Below, one piece after another: positions 1 through 12,312 of a stretch of 64,000 nt of DNA. The notes beneath the pieces are model-generated. The model was given only the letters and a program-made list of their open reading frames with translations. It was not told where the DNA came from and made no database searches. A program made the position numbers and the translations under genes. Source of the stretch: Pyropia yezoensis (lineage: Eukaryota > Rhodophyta > Bangiophyceae > Bangiales > Bangiaceae); contig CM020618.1 in NCBI GenBank assembly GCA_009829735.1, forward strand, positions 17,841,346-17,905,345. The letters run 5' to 3'. Every line of letters starts with the position of its first letter. Position 1 is the stretch's first letter.

Positions 1-1102
1 GCCCGTCCTTTTTGTCCAGATTGGTGGCCGACGGGGTCAGGCGGACCCGGAGCTTCCCCGCGGTGCCCCCACCCGAGTGAGCAAGGAGGGTGACGGAGCC
101 CCAAGACTTCTTGGCGCCCAGCCGCGATGCCACCCCTGACGTCAGGCCAGCCGTTTGCTTCAGCGGCAGCGTCAGTGCGCGGGATGATACCACCTCGCCG
201 ACCGTGGAAAATGCCTCTCCAAGGTCGTCCTGGTCCACCAGCCGCGCGCCGCTCTTGCGGTCGTCCACGTCCACAATCCGCACACGGAGGCGTTGGACCA
301 CCTCAAACTGAAAAGGCACGGCAATGCGGGTGGCAAAGCGGGGCGCTTGGGTGTTGCCCACCCGCTCCGTGCGGCCAACTTCCACCCATCCTGCCGCACC
401 AGCACCCGCGCCAGGGGCGCCCGTCGGTGGGGTAGACCACAGAAAGAGAACCGCCATGGGGTCACTGCCCGACAGGACGTCCCGGTCACGGAGGCCGGTG
501 GCGTGCAACTCGAACTGGATAAGGTCACCGCCACCGCCAGCCACGGCTGCCGGGGGGCGCATCGAGGCACCGCCCATCATGCCCGCCCCAGCGGGAGGCG
601 GGTACCCAGACGGAGGGGGGGCGAAGTAACCCATCGGCGGCGGGCCGTGGCCTTGCGAAGGCGCGCCGTGACCAGCGTGTGGTGGGGCGCCATAGCCGGG
701 CGCCGGCGGAGCACCATAGCCGGGCGCCAGTGGGGCGCCATAGCCGGGCGCCGGTGGAGCGCCATAGCCGGGCGCCGGTGGAGCGCCATAGCCCGACGGC
801 GGCGGGCCGTAGCCTTGCGGCGCCCCGCCGTGACCAAGGCGCAGCGGGGCGCCATAGCCGGACGCCGGTGGAGCGCCATAGCCCGGCGCCGGTGGAGCGC
901 CATAGCCGGTCGCGGGTGGAGCGCCATAGCCGGGCGCCGGTGGAGCGCCATGACCGGGCGCCGGCGGGGCGCCATAGCCCGGCGCCGGTGGAGCGCCATA
1001 ACCGGGCGCCGGTGGGGCGCCGTACCCGTGCGGCGGGGACGCACCATAGCTTCCCGGCAGCGGGGCGCCATAGCCCCCGGGCGCAGGCGGCGGCTGTGCC
1101 AT
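1..1102 (-). CDS. Copine (N-terminal part, cut by window edge)
   Basis: Copines are cytosolic proteins that bind phospholipid membranes in a calcium-dependent way through two C2 domains followed by a vWA-like domain. The frame opens with ATG at 1102 (MAQPPPAPGGYGAP) and stays open to the window edge, giving about 367 visible codons. Residues 1 to about 165 are a Gly-Tyr-Gly-Ala-Pro-Pro repeat of roughly twenty copies. The first C2 domain starts near residue 193 and shows FELHATGLRDRDVLSGSDP, WVEVGRTERVGNT and the copine hallmark FEVVQRLRVRIVDVDD, followed by TVGEVVSSRALTLPL. The frame ends just inside the second C2 domain (LRVRLTPSATNLDKKDG). The rest of C2B and the vWA domain lie outside the window. 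The GYGAPP tail is unusual in length but similar Pro/Gly/Tyr-rich N-termini occur in other membrane-binding proteins. No intron is needed in the visible part. Confidence 0.85.
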   Translation of the reverse strand, partial: MAQPPPAPGGYGAPLPGSYGASPPHGYGAPPAPGYGAPPAPGYGAPPAPGHGAPPAPGYGAPPATGYGAPPAPGYGAPPASGYGAPLRLGHGGAPQGYGPPPSGYGAPPAPGYGAPPAPGYGAPLAPGYGAPPAPGYGAPPHAGHGAPSQGHGPPPMGYFAPPPSGYPPPAGAGMMGGASMRPPAAVAGGGGDLIQFELHATGLRDRDVLSGSDPMAVLFLWSTPPTGAPGAGAGAAGWVEVGRTERVGNTQAPRFATRIAVPFQFEVVQRLRVRIVDVDDRKSGARLVDQDDLGEAFSTVGEVVSSRALTLPLKQTAGLTSGVASRLGAKKSWGSVTLLAHSGGGTAGKLRVRLTPSATNLDKKDG

Positions 1103-2423
1103 GGTGACGGGCCCACCGGCCAATGCGCGGCCGCTCTGCCTCACCCGCAGGCCGCGGCCGCCCGCCTGCCGCCGCTGCTTGTCGCGACCGCCGCCGCCGT
1201 CGCCGCCACCGCAGGGGTCACCACCGCCCCACCAGGACAGCTACCTCCACCAAAATCCCCTCCACCGCCACCGGTCCCCCCTTCCGGCACCCCCGTCAGT
1301 CGCGTCACCACCGCCGCCGCGACTGGGCGGCTCCCCCCACGGCCGACGCACCGGCAACACCGCCGCTGCTGACGTTGCCACCGTTGGCGCCGTTGCTGCT
1401 GTGGCTGCCGCCGCTGCTGCTGCCACCGCCGCACCGTACGCCCGTTATTGGCTACCACCCCATGAGGGCCCACGCGCGGCGTGGGGAGGGCAGGGCGCGA
1501 CCTCAAACGCGGCAAATGCAGACCCCCAGCAGGACACCCGCGGGCGTGCCCCGGCGCCACGGCTAGTGTCTGCGGCTCCGCCTGGGTGGCCGGCTGTAAA
1601 AGCTCGCCGCGGGGAGAAGACCGCGTGCACGTACAAGCCTTTGCTGCTGACTGCCCGCGTGGGAAGGTCAATAATGCCATCGTCAGCGGACGCCACTCGT
1701 TGGGGGACACCCTCCCTTGGACGACCTACTGATGAGCTCGAGACCCACTGCGAAATGTCAGACTTTCCATCTGCTTCCCACGCACACCACCGTACTAAAC
1801 TTAAGTTCTCCGACAGGTTGAAAGAACTTACAAGGGGGTCGTGAAAACAACCGAGCCTGTGAGGGCCTTCTGCCGGCTTTCCAGTCGACCACGGCTCGCG
1901 TGCCGTGCACTCTAGGGGTTGTCAAGTGACCATAATTTCGGCAAGCGTAGGTCGGATATATGATCTAATTATCAAGCGACCGCAGGGTTCGTGGGGGGTC
2001 GATTCGGATTCTGATTCGGGTTCGCGAATATGGTGGATTCGCCGGAACTCTGGAAGCGTTCCACACGAACGACACATGCTAAAAGAACACGTGGCGACTG
2101 ATTGGGCACGTGTAAGCGTACTTCACAGAAGTGGCATGAGTGGTCTTGCAATGAGTGTTGAGGTGTCAGCGCTCACGGCCGTGAACGAGCATCAGGCTCC
2201 GCGCAGGGAAGTGCGCTCTTGGAAGGTGCGAGGCTGCGCAGTGGGGCTTAAAGGGAGGTTAAGGAAAACGCCCTAAATCGGGTTTGCGGGTTGCGGATGC
2301 GATTGCGGACCCCCTCTCAAGGTACCGTCCGCCCCAGCATACTCGATTTTTTTTGGCGTACCTTCTGTGGCCGTTACGTCGGCCGACGCACGCGCTACAT
2401 ACGACCATCACGTGAAGCACCAT
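1103..2423. other. Upstream region of copine gene, no gene seen
   Basis: The first 600 bases upstream of the copine start are very GC-rich and probably hold its promoter and 5' UTR. From about 1720 to 2400 base composition drops sharply and looks like unique intergenic DNA. Open frames here show no recognisable domain. No LTR matching those at 23277 or 25363 is present, so the retroelement to the right has no visible 3' end here. Confidence 0.5.
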
Positions 2424-5400
2424 GAGCGGCGGCAGTCGCCAAAGAAGGGGCAGCGCTTTCCTCGGTCGACAAGGACGAGGGGGTGCCCGGCCAGGCCGGG
2501 AGAGGGCCAGGGGCCACCCAGCCCGAGGCGGGGGGAGGGCCAGCGGGAGCAGAAGGAGGGGCACCGGCAGCCGCGGCAACGGCCGTGGCGGGGGGGGCGG
2601 CAGCGCGGGCAGAGGGAGGGGCAGCGCTCCTCCCGGTCGATGAAGACGAGGTCGTGCCCGGCCAGGCCGGGAGAGGGGCAACGGCCGACGAGCCAACGAC
2701 GTGGGGGGCGCCAGCGGGAGCAGAGGGAGGAGCACCGGCAGCCGCGGCAACAGCCGTGGCGGAGGCGGCGGCGAATGGGGCAGAAGGAGGGACAGCGCTC
2801 CCCCCGGTCGATGAAGATGAGGTCGTGCCCGGCCAGGCCGGGAGAGGGGCAACAGCCGACCAACCCGCGACGGGGGGGGCAGCGGCATGGGCCAAACCAG
2901 CGGCACCGGCACGGGCCGCCCAGCCTGCAGCGCGGGAGGCGGCAGCAGGGGCAGAAGCTGGGGCACCGGGACAGGCCGCCGAACGCACGGCCGGGGAAGC
3001 GGCGGCAGTTGCCAAAGAAGGGGCAGCGCTTTCCTCGGTCGACAAGGACGAGGGGGTGCCCGGCCAGGCCGGGAGAGGGGCAGGGGCCGCCCAGCCCGAG
3101 GCGGGGGGAGGGCCCGCGGGAGCAGAAGGAGGGGCACCGGCAGCCGCGGCAACGGCCGTGGCGGGGGTGGCGGCAGCGCGGGCAGAAGGAGGGGCAGCGC
3201 TCCTCCCGGTCGATGAAGACGAGGTCGTGCCCGGCCAGGCCGGGAGAGGGGCAACGGCCGACGAGCCAACGACGTGGGGGGCGCCAGCGGGAGCAGAGGG
3301 AGGAGCACCGGCAGCCGCGGCAACCGCCGTGGCGGAGGCGGCGGCGAATGGGGCAGAAGGAGGGACAGCGCTCCCCCCGGTCGATGAAGATGAGGTCGTG
3401 CCCGGCCAGGCCGGGAGAGGGGCAACGGCCGACGAGCCAACAACTTGGGGGGCGCCAGTGGGAGCAGAGGGAGGAGCACCGGCAGCCGCGGCAACCGCCG
3501 TGGCGGGGGGGGCGGCAGCGCGAGCAGAAGGAGGGGCAGCGCTCCCCCCGGTCGATGAAGATGAGGTAGTGCCCGGCCCGGCCGGGAGAGGGGCAACAGC
3601 CAACCAACCCGCGTCGGGGGGGGCAGCGGCATGGGCCAGACAAGCGGCACCGGCACGGGCAGCTCAGCCTGCAGCGCGGGAGGCAGCAGCAGGGGCAGAA
3701 GCTGGGGCACCGGGACAGGCCGCCGAGCCCACGGCGGGGGAAGCGGCGGCAGTCGCCAAAGAAGGGGCAGCGCTTTCCTCGGTCGACAAGGACGTTGGGG
3801 TGCCCGGCGAGGCCGGGAGAGGGGCAGGAGCCGCCCAGCCCGAGGCGGGGGGAGGGCCAGCGGGAGCAGAAGGAGGGGCACCAGCAGCCGCGGCAACGGC
3901 CGTGGCGGGGGTGGCGGCAGCGCGGGCAGAAGGAGGGGCAGCGCTCCTCCCGGTCGATGAAGATGAGGTAGTGCCCGGCCAGGCCGGGAGAGGGGCAACG
4001 GCCGACGAGCCAACGACGTGGGGGGCGCCAGCGGGAGCAGAGGGAGGAGCACCAGGCCGCCGAGCCCACGGCGGGAGAAGCGGCGGCAGTCGCCAAAGAA
4101 GGGGCAGCGCTTTCCTCGGTCGACAAGGACGAGGGTGTGCCCGGCCAGGCAGGGAGAGGGGCAGGGGCCGCCCAGCCCGAGGCGGGGGGAGGGCCAGCGG
4201 GAGCAGAAGGGGGGGCACCGGCAGCCTCGGCAACGACCGTGGCGGGGGGGGCGGCAGCGCCGGCAGAAGGAGGGACAGCGCTCCCCCCGGTCGATGAAGA
4301 TGAGGTCGTGCCCGGCCAGGCAGGGAGAGGGGCAACGGCCGACGAGCCAACGACGTGGGGGGCGCCAGCGGGAGCAGAGGGAGGAGCACCGGCAGCCGCG
4401 GCAACCGCCGTGGCGGAGGCGGCGGCGAATGGGGCAGAAGGAGGGACAGCGCTCCCCCCGGTCGATGAAGATGAGGTCGTGCCCGGCCAGTCCGGGAGAG
4501 GGGCGACGGCCGACGAGCCAACAACGTGGGGGGCGCGAGTGGGAGCAGAGGGAGGATCACCGGCAGCCGCGGCAACCGCCGTGGCGGGGGGGGCGGCAGC
4601 GCGAGCAGAAGGAGGGGCAGCGCTCCCCCCGGTCGATGAAGATGAGGTAGTGCCCGGCCCGGCCGGGAGAGGGGCAACGGCGGACCAACCCGCGACGGGG
4701 GGGGCAGCGGCATGGGCCAAACCAGCGGCACCGGCACGGGCAGCTCAGCCTGCAGCGCGGGAGGCGGCAGCAGGGGCAGAAGGTATGGCACCGGGACAGG
4801 CCGCCGAGCCCACGGCGGGGGAAGCGGCGGCAGTCGCCAAAGAAGGGGCAGCGCTTTCCTCAGTCGACAAGGACGATTGGGTGCCCGGCGAGGCAGGGAG
4901 AGGGGCAGGGGCCGCCCAGCCCGAGGCGGGGGGAGGGCCAGCGGGAGCAGAGGGAGGGGCACCGGCAGCCTCGGCAACGACCGTGGCGGGGGGGGCGGCA
5001 GCGCGGGCAGAGGGAGGGGCAGCGCTCCCCCCGGTCGATGAAGATGAGGTCGTGCCCGGCCAGGCAGGGAGAGGGGCAACGGCCGACGAGCCAACGACGT
5101 GGGGGGCGCCAGCGGGAGCAGAGGGAGGAGCACCGGCAGCCGCGGCAACCGCCGTGGCGGAGGCGGCGGCGAATGGGGCAGAAGGAGGGACAGCGCTCCC
5201 CCCGGTCGATGAAGATGAGGTCGTGCCCGGCCAGGCCGGGAGAGGGGCAACGGCCGACGAGCCAACGACGTGGGGGGCGCCAGCGGGAGCAGAGGGAGAA
5301 GCACCGGCAGCCGCGGCAACGGCCGTGGCGGAGGCGGCGGCGAATGGGGCAGAAGGAGGGGCAGCGCTCCCCCCGGTCGATGAAGATGAGGTAGTGCCCG

Positions 5401-8139
5401 GCCCGGCCGGGAGAGGGGCAACAGCCAACCAACCCGCGTCGGGGGGGGCAGCGGCATGGGCCAAACAAGCGGCACCGGCACGGGCAGCTCAGCCTGCAGC
5501 GCGGGAGGCGGCAGCAGGGGCAGAAGCTGGGGCACCGGGACAAGCCGCCGAGCCCACGGCGGGGGAAGCGGCGGCAGTCGCCAAAGAAGGGGCAGCGCTT
5601 TCCTCGGTCGACAAGGACGAGGGGGAGCGCGGCCAGGCCGAGAGAGGGGCAGGGGCCGCCCAGCCCGAGGCGGGGGGATGGCCAGCGGGAGCAGAAGGAG
5701 GGGCACCGGCAGCCGCGGCAACGGCCGTGGCGGGGGTGGCGGCAGCGCGGGCAGAAGGAGGGGCAGCGCTCCTCCCGGTCGATGAAGACGAGGTCGTGCC
5801 CGGCCAGGCCGGGAGAGGGGCAACGGCCGACGAGCCAACGACGTGGGGGGCGCCAGCGGGAGCAGAGGGAGGAGCACCGGCAGCCGCTGCAACGGCCGAG
5901 GCGGAGGAGGCGGCGAATGGGGCAGAAGGAGGGACAGCGCTCCCCCCGGTCGATGAAGATGAGGTCGTGCCCGGCCAGGCCGGGAGAGGGGCAACGGCCG
6001 ACGAGCCAACAACGTGGAAGGCGCCAGTGGGAGCAGAGGGAGGAGCACCGGCAGCCGCGGCAACCGCCGTGGCGGGGGGGGCGGCAGCGCGAGCAGAAGG
6101 AGGGGCAGCGCTCCCCCCGGTCGATGAAGATGAGGTAGTGCCCGGCCCGGCCGGGAGAGGGGCAACAGCCAACCAACCCGCGTCGGGGGGGGCAGCGGCA
6201 TGGGCCAAACAAGCGGCACCGGCACGAGCCGCCCAGCCTGCAGCGCGGGAGGCGGCAGCAGGGGCAGAAGCTGGGGCACCGGGACAGGCCGCCGAACGCA
6301 CGGCCGGGGAAGCGGCGGCAGTTGCCAAAGAAGGGGCAGCGCTTTCCTCGGTCGACAAGGACGAGGGGGTGCCCGGCCAGGCCGGGAGAGGGGCAGGGGC
6401 CGCCCAGCCCGAGGCGGGGGGAGGGCCCGCGGGAGCAGAAGGAGGGGCACCGGCAGCCGCGGCAACGGCCGTGGCGGGGGTGGCGGCATCGCGGGCAGAA
6501 GGAGAGGCAGCGCTCCTCCCGGTCGATGAAGACGAGGTCGTGCCCGGCCAGGCCGGGAGAGGGGCAACGGCCGACGAGCCAACGATGTGGGGGGCGCCAG
6601 CGGGAGCAGAAGGAGGAGCACCGGCAGCCGCTGCAACGGCCCTGGCGGAGGAGGCGGCGAATGGGGCAGAAGGAGGGGCATCGCTCCCCCCGGACGATGA
6701 AGATGAGGTCGTGCCCGGCCAGGCCGGGAGAGGGGCAACGGCCGACGAGCCAACGATGCTGGGAGCGCCAGTGGGAGCAGAGGGAGGAGCACCGGCAGCC
6801 GCGGCAACGGCCGTGGCGGAGGCGGCGGCGAATGGGGCAGAAGGAGGGACAGCGCTCCCCCCGGTCGATGAAGATGAGGTCGTGCCCGGCCCGGCCGGGA
6901 GAGGGGCAACGGCCGACCAACCCGCGACGGGGGGGGCAGCGGCATGGGCCAAACATGCGGCACCGGCACGGGCAGCTCAGTCTGCAGCGTGGGAGGCGGC
7001 AGCAGGGGCAGAAGGTATGGCACCGGGACAGGCCGCCGAGCCCACGGCGGGGGAAGCGGCGGCAGTCGCCAAAGAAGGGGCAGCGCATTCCTCGGTCCAC
7101 AAGGACGAGGGGGTGCCCGGCCAGGCAGGGAGAGGGGCAGGGGCCGCCCAGCCCGAGGCGGGGGGTGGGCCAGCGGGAGCAGAAGGAGGGGCACCGGCAG
7201 CCTCGGCAACGACCGTGGCGGGGGGGGCGGCAGCGCCGGCAGAGGGAGGGGCAGCGCTCCCCTCGGTCGATGAAGATGAGGTCGTGCCCGGCCAGGCCGG
7301 AAGAGGGGCAACGGCCGACGAGCCAACGACGTGTGGGGCGCCAGCGGGAGCAGAGGGAGGAGCACCGGCAGCCGCGGCAACGGCCGTGGCGGAGGCGGCG
7401 GCGAATGGGGCAGAAGGAGGGACAGCGCTCCCCCCGGTCGATGAAGATGAGGTCGTGCCCGGCCAGGCCGGGAGAGGGGCAACGGCCGACGAGCCAACGA
7501 CGTGGGGGGCGCCAGCGGGAGCAGAGGGAGGAGCACCGGCAGCCGCTGCAACGGCCCTGGCGGAGGAGGCGGCGAATGGGGCAGAAGGAGGGGCACCGCT
7601 CCCCCCGGTCGATGAAGATGAGGTCGTGCCCGGCCAGGCCGGGAGAGGGGCAACGGCCGACGAGCCAACGATGCTGGGAGCGCCAGCGGGAGCAGAGGGA
7701 GGATCACCGGCAGCCGCGGCAACCGCCGTGGCGGAGGCGGCGGCGAATGGGGCAGAAGGAGGGACAGCGCTCCCCCCGGTCGATGAAGATGAGGTCGTGC
7801 CCGGCCAGGCCGGGAGAGGGGCAACGGCCGACGAGCCAACGACGTGGGGGGCGCCAGCGGGAGCAGAGGGAGGAGCACCGGCAGCCGCGGCAACCGCCGT
7901 GGCGGAGGCGGCGGCGAATGGGGCAGAAGGAGGGACAGCGCTCCCCCCGGTCGATGAAGATGAGGTCGTGCCCGGCCAGGCCGGGAGAGGGGCAACGGCC
8001 GACGAGCCAACAACGTGGGGGGCGCCAGTGGGAGCAGAGGGAGGAGCACCGGCAGCCGCGGCAACCGCCGTGGCGGGGGGGGCGGCAGCGCGAGCAGAAG
8101 GAGGGGCAGCGCTCCCCCCGGTCGATGAAGATGAGGTAG

Positions 8140-11100
8140 TGCCCGGCCCGGCCGGGAGAGGGGCAACAGCCAACCAACCCGCGTCGGGGGGGGCAGCGGC
8201 ATGGGCCAAACAAGCGGCACCGGCACGGGCAGCTCAGCCTGCAGCGCGGGAGGCGGCAGCAGGGGCAGAAGCTGGGGCACCGGGACAGGCCGCCGAACCC
8301 ACGGCCGGGGAAGCGGCGGCAGTTGCCAAAGAAGGGGCAGCGCTTTCCTCGGTCGACAAGGACGAGGGGGTGCCCGGCCAGGCAGGGAGAGGGGCAGGGG
8401 CCGCCCAGCCCGAGGCGGGGGGAGGGCCAGCGGGAGCAGAGGGAGGGGCACCGGCAGCCTCGGCAACGACCGTGGCGGGGGGGGCGGCAGCGCCGGCAGA
8501 AGGAGGGACAGCGCTCCCCCCGGTCGATGAAGATGAGGTCGTGCCCGGCCAGGCCGGGAGAGGGGCAACGGCGGACCAACCCGCGACGGGGGTGGCAGCG
8601 GCATGGGCCAAACAAGCGGCACCGGCACGGGCAGCTCAGCCTGCAGCGCGGGAGGCGGCAGCAGGGGCAGAAGCTGGGGCACCGGGACAGGCCGCCGAGC
8701 CCACGGCGGGGGGAGCGGCGGCAGTCGCCAAAGAAGGGGCAGCGCTTTCCTCGGTCGACAAGGACGATGGGGTGCCCGGCGAGGCCGGGAGAGGGGCAGG
8801 GGCCGCCCAGCCCGAGGCGGGAGGAAGGCCAGCGGGAGCAGAAGGGGGGGCACCGGCAGCCTCGGCAACGACCGTGGCGGGGGGGGCGGCAGCGCCGGCA
8901 GAAGAAGGGACAGCGCTCCCCCCGGTCGATGAAGATGAGGTCGTGCCCGGCCAGGCCGGGAGAGGGGCAACGGCCGACGAGCCAACAACGTGGGGGGCGC
9001 CAGTGGGAGCAGAGGGAGAAGCACCGGCAGCCGCGGCAACCGCCGTGGCGGGGGGGGCGGCACCGCGAGCAGAAGGAGGGGCATCGCTCCCCCCGGTCGA
9101 TGAAGATGAGGTCGTGCCCGGCCCGGCCGGGAGAGGGGCAACGGCGGACCAACCCGCGACGGGGGGGGCAGCGGCATGGGCCTTACAAGCGGCACCGGCA
9201 CGGGCAGCTCAGCCTGCAGCGCGGGAGGCGGCAGCAGGGGCAGAAGCTGGGGCACCTGGACAGGCCGCCGAGCCCACGGAGGGGGAAGCGGCGGCAGTCG
9301 CCAAAGAAGAGGCAGCGCTTTCCCCGGTCGACAAGGACGATGGGGTGCCCGGCGAGGCCGGGAGAGGGGCAGAGGCCGCCCAGCCCGAGGCGGGGGGAGG
9401 GCCAGCGGGAGCAGAAGGAGGGGCACCGGCAGCCTCGGCAACGACCGTGGCGGGGGGGGCGGCAGCGCGGGCAGAGGGAGGGGCAGCGCTCCCCCCGGTC
9501 GATGAAAATGAGGTCGTGCCCGGCCAGGCCGGGAGAGGGGCAACGGCCGACGAGCCAACGACGTGGGGGGCGCCAGCGGGAGCAGAGGGAGGAGCACCGG
9601 CAGCCGCGGCAACGGCCGTGGCGGAGGCGGCGGCGAACGGGGCAGAAGGGGGGACAGCGCTCCCCCCGGTCGATGAAGATGAGGTCGTGCCCGGCCAGGC
9701 CGGGAGAGGGGCAACGGCCGACGAGCCAACAACGTGGGGGGCGCCAGTGGGAGCAAAGGGAGGAGCACCGGCAGCCGCGGCAACCGCCGTGGCGGGGGGG
9801 GCGGCAGCGCGAGCAGAAGGAGGGGCAGCGCTCCCCCCGGTCGATGAAGATGAGGTCGTGCCCGGCCAGGCCGGGAGAGGGGCAACGGCCGACGAGCCAA
9901 CGACGTGAGGGGCGCCAGCGGGAGCAGAGGGAGGAGCACCGGCAGCCGCTGCCACGGCCGTGGCGGAGGAGGCGGCGAATGGGGCAGAAGGAGGGACAGC
10001 GCTCCCCCCGGTCGATGAAGATGAGGTCGTGCCCGGCCAGGCCGGGAGAGGGGCAACGGCCGACGAGCCAACGACGTGGGGGGCGCCAGCGGGAGCAGAG
10101 GGAGGAGCACCGGCAGCCGCGGCAACCGCCGTGGCGGAGGCGGCGGCGAATGGGGCAGAAGGAGGGACAGCGCTCCCCCCGGTCGATGAAGATGAGGTCG
10201 TGCCCGGCCAGGCCGGGAGAGGGGCAACGGCCGACGAGCCAACAACGTGGGTGGCGCCAGTGGGAGCAGAGGGAGGAGCACCGGCAGCCGCGGCAACCGC
10301 CGTGGCGGGGGGGGCGGCAGCGCGAGCAGAAGGAGGGGCAGCGCTCCCCCCGGTCGATGAAGATGAGGTAGTGCCCGGCCCGGCCGGGAGAGGGGCAACA
10401 GCCAACCAACCCGCGTCGGGGGGGGCAGCGGCATGGGCCAAACAAGCGGCACCGGCACGGGCAGCTCAGCCTGCAGCGCGGGAGGCGGCAGCAGGGGCAG
10501 AAGCTGGGGCACCGGGACAGGCCGCCGAACGCACGGCCGGGGAAGCGGCGGCAGTTGCCAAAGAAGGGGCAGCGCTTTCCTCGGTCGACAAGGACGAGGG
10601 GGTGCCCGGCCAGGCAGGGAGAGGGGCAGGGGCCGCCCAGCCCGAGGCGGGGGGAGGGCCAGCGGGAGCAGAAGGAGGGGCACCGGCAGCCTCGGCAACG
10701 ACCGTGGCGGGGGGGGCGGCAGCGCCGGCAGAAGGAGGGACAGCGCTCCCCCCGGTCGATGAAGATGAGGTCGTGCCCGGCCAGGCCGGGAGAGGGGCAA
10801 CGGCGGACCAACCCGCGACGGGGGTGGCAGCGGCATGGGCCAAACAAGCGGCACCGGCACGGGCAGCTCAGCCTGCAGCGCGGGAGGCGGCAGCAGGGGC
10901 AGAAGCTGGGGCACCGGGACAGGCCGCCGAGCCCACGGCGGGGGGAGCGGCGGCAGTCGCCAAAGAAGGGGCAGCGCTTTCCTCGGTCGACAAGGACGAT
11001 GGGGTGCCCGGCGAGGCCGGGAGAGGGGCAGGGGCCGCCCAGCCCGAGGCGGGGGGAAGGCCAGCGGGAGCAGAAGGGGGGGCACCGGCAGCCTCGGCAA

Positions 11101-12312
11101 CGACCGTGGCGGGGGGGGCGGCAGCGCCGGCAGAAGAAGGGACAGCGCTCCCCCCGGTCGATGAAGATGAGGTCGTGCCCGGCCAGGCCGGGAGAGGGGC
11201 AACGGCCGACGAGCCAACAACGTGGGGGGCGCCAGTGGGAGCAGAGGGAGAAGCACCGGCAGCCGCGGCAACCGCCGTGGCGGGGGGGGCGGCACCGCGA
11301 GCAGAAGGAGGGGCATCGCTCCCCCCGGTCGATGAAGATGAGGTCGTGCCCGGCCCGGCCGGGAGAGGGGCAACGGCGGACCAACCCGCGACGGGGGGGG
11401 CAGCGGCATGGGCCTTACAAGCGGCACCGGCACGGGCAGCTCAGCCTGCAGCGCGGGAGGCGGCAGCAGGGGCAGAAGCTGGGGCACCGGGACAGGCCGC
11501 CGAGCCCACGGAGGGGGAAGCGGCGGCAGTCGCCAAAGAAGAGGCAGCGCTTTCCCCGGTCGACAAGGACGATGGGGTGCCCGGCGAGGCCGGGAGAGGG
11601 GCAGAGGCCGCCCAGCCCGAGGCGGGGGGAGGGCCAGCGGGAGCAGAAGGAGGGGCACCGGCAGCCTCGGCAACGACCGTGGCGGGGGGGGCGGCAGCGC
11701 GGGCAGAGGGAGGGGCAGCGCTCCCCCCGGTCGATGAAAATGAGGTCGTGCCCGGCCAGGCCGGGAGAGGGGCAACGGCCGACGAGCCAACGACGTGGGG
11801 GGCGCCAGCGGGAGCAGAGGGAGGAGCACCGGCAGCCGCGGCAACGGCCGTGGCGGAGGCGGCGGCGAACGGGGCAGAAGGGGGGACAGCGCTCCCCCCG
11901 GTCGATGAAGATGAGGTCGTGCCCGGCCAGGCCGGGAGAGGGGCAACGGCCGACGAGCCAACAACGTGGGGGGCGCCAGTGGGAGCAAAGGGAGGAGCAC
12001 CGGCAGCCGCGGCAACCGCCGTGGCGGGGGGGGCGGCAGCGCGAGCAGAAGGAGGGGCAGCGCTCCCCTCGGTCGATGAAGATGAGGTCGTGCCCGGCCA
12101 GGCCGGGAGAGGGGCAACGGCCGACGAGCCAACGACGTGAGGGGCGCCAGCGGGAGCAGAGGGAGGAGCACCGGCAGCCGCTGCCACGGCCGTGGCGGAG
12201 GAGGCGGCGAATGGGGCAGAAGGAGGGACAGCGCTCCCCCCGGTCGATGAAGATGAGGTCGTGCCCGGCCAGGCCGGGAGAGGGGCAACGGCCGACGAGC
12301 CAACAACGTGGG
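8140..12312. repeat. 2,232-bp segmental tandem duplication inside the array
   Basis: Blocks around 8140-10080 recur at 10372-12312 with a constant offset of 2,232 bp and only scattered single-base differences. Matching landmarks at that offset include plus-strand frame starts 8201/10433, 8323/10555, 8603/10835 and 9176/11408, and the identical stop at 9908/12140. The offset equals nine 171-bp plus three 231-bp units, so the copy boundary respects the unit phase. Confidence 0.85.

Noticed and set aside
2259..2423. 3' LTR of the inner retroelement
   Set aside because: No match to the LTR ends or body at 23277-23746; the sequence is unrelated.
4137..9908. Plus-strand 1,923-codon frame as a giant Ala/Gly/Pro-rich structural protein
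   Set aside because: It lies wholly in the minisatellite, other frames on both strands are equally open, and there is no start context, signal or domain. Treated as repeat.
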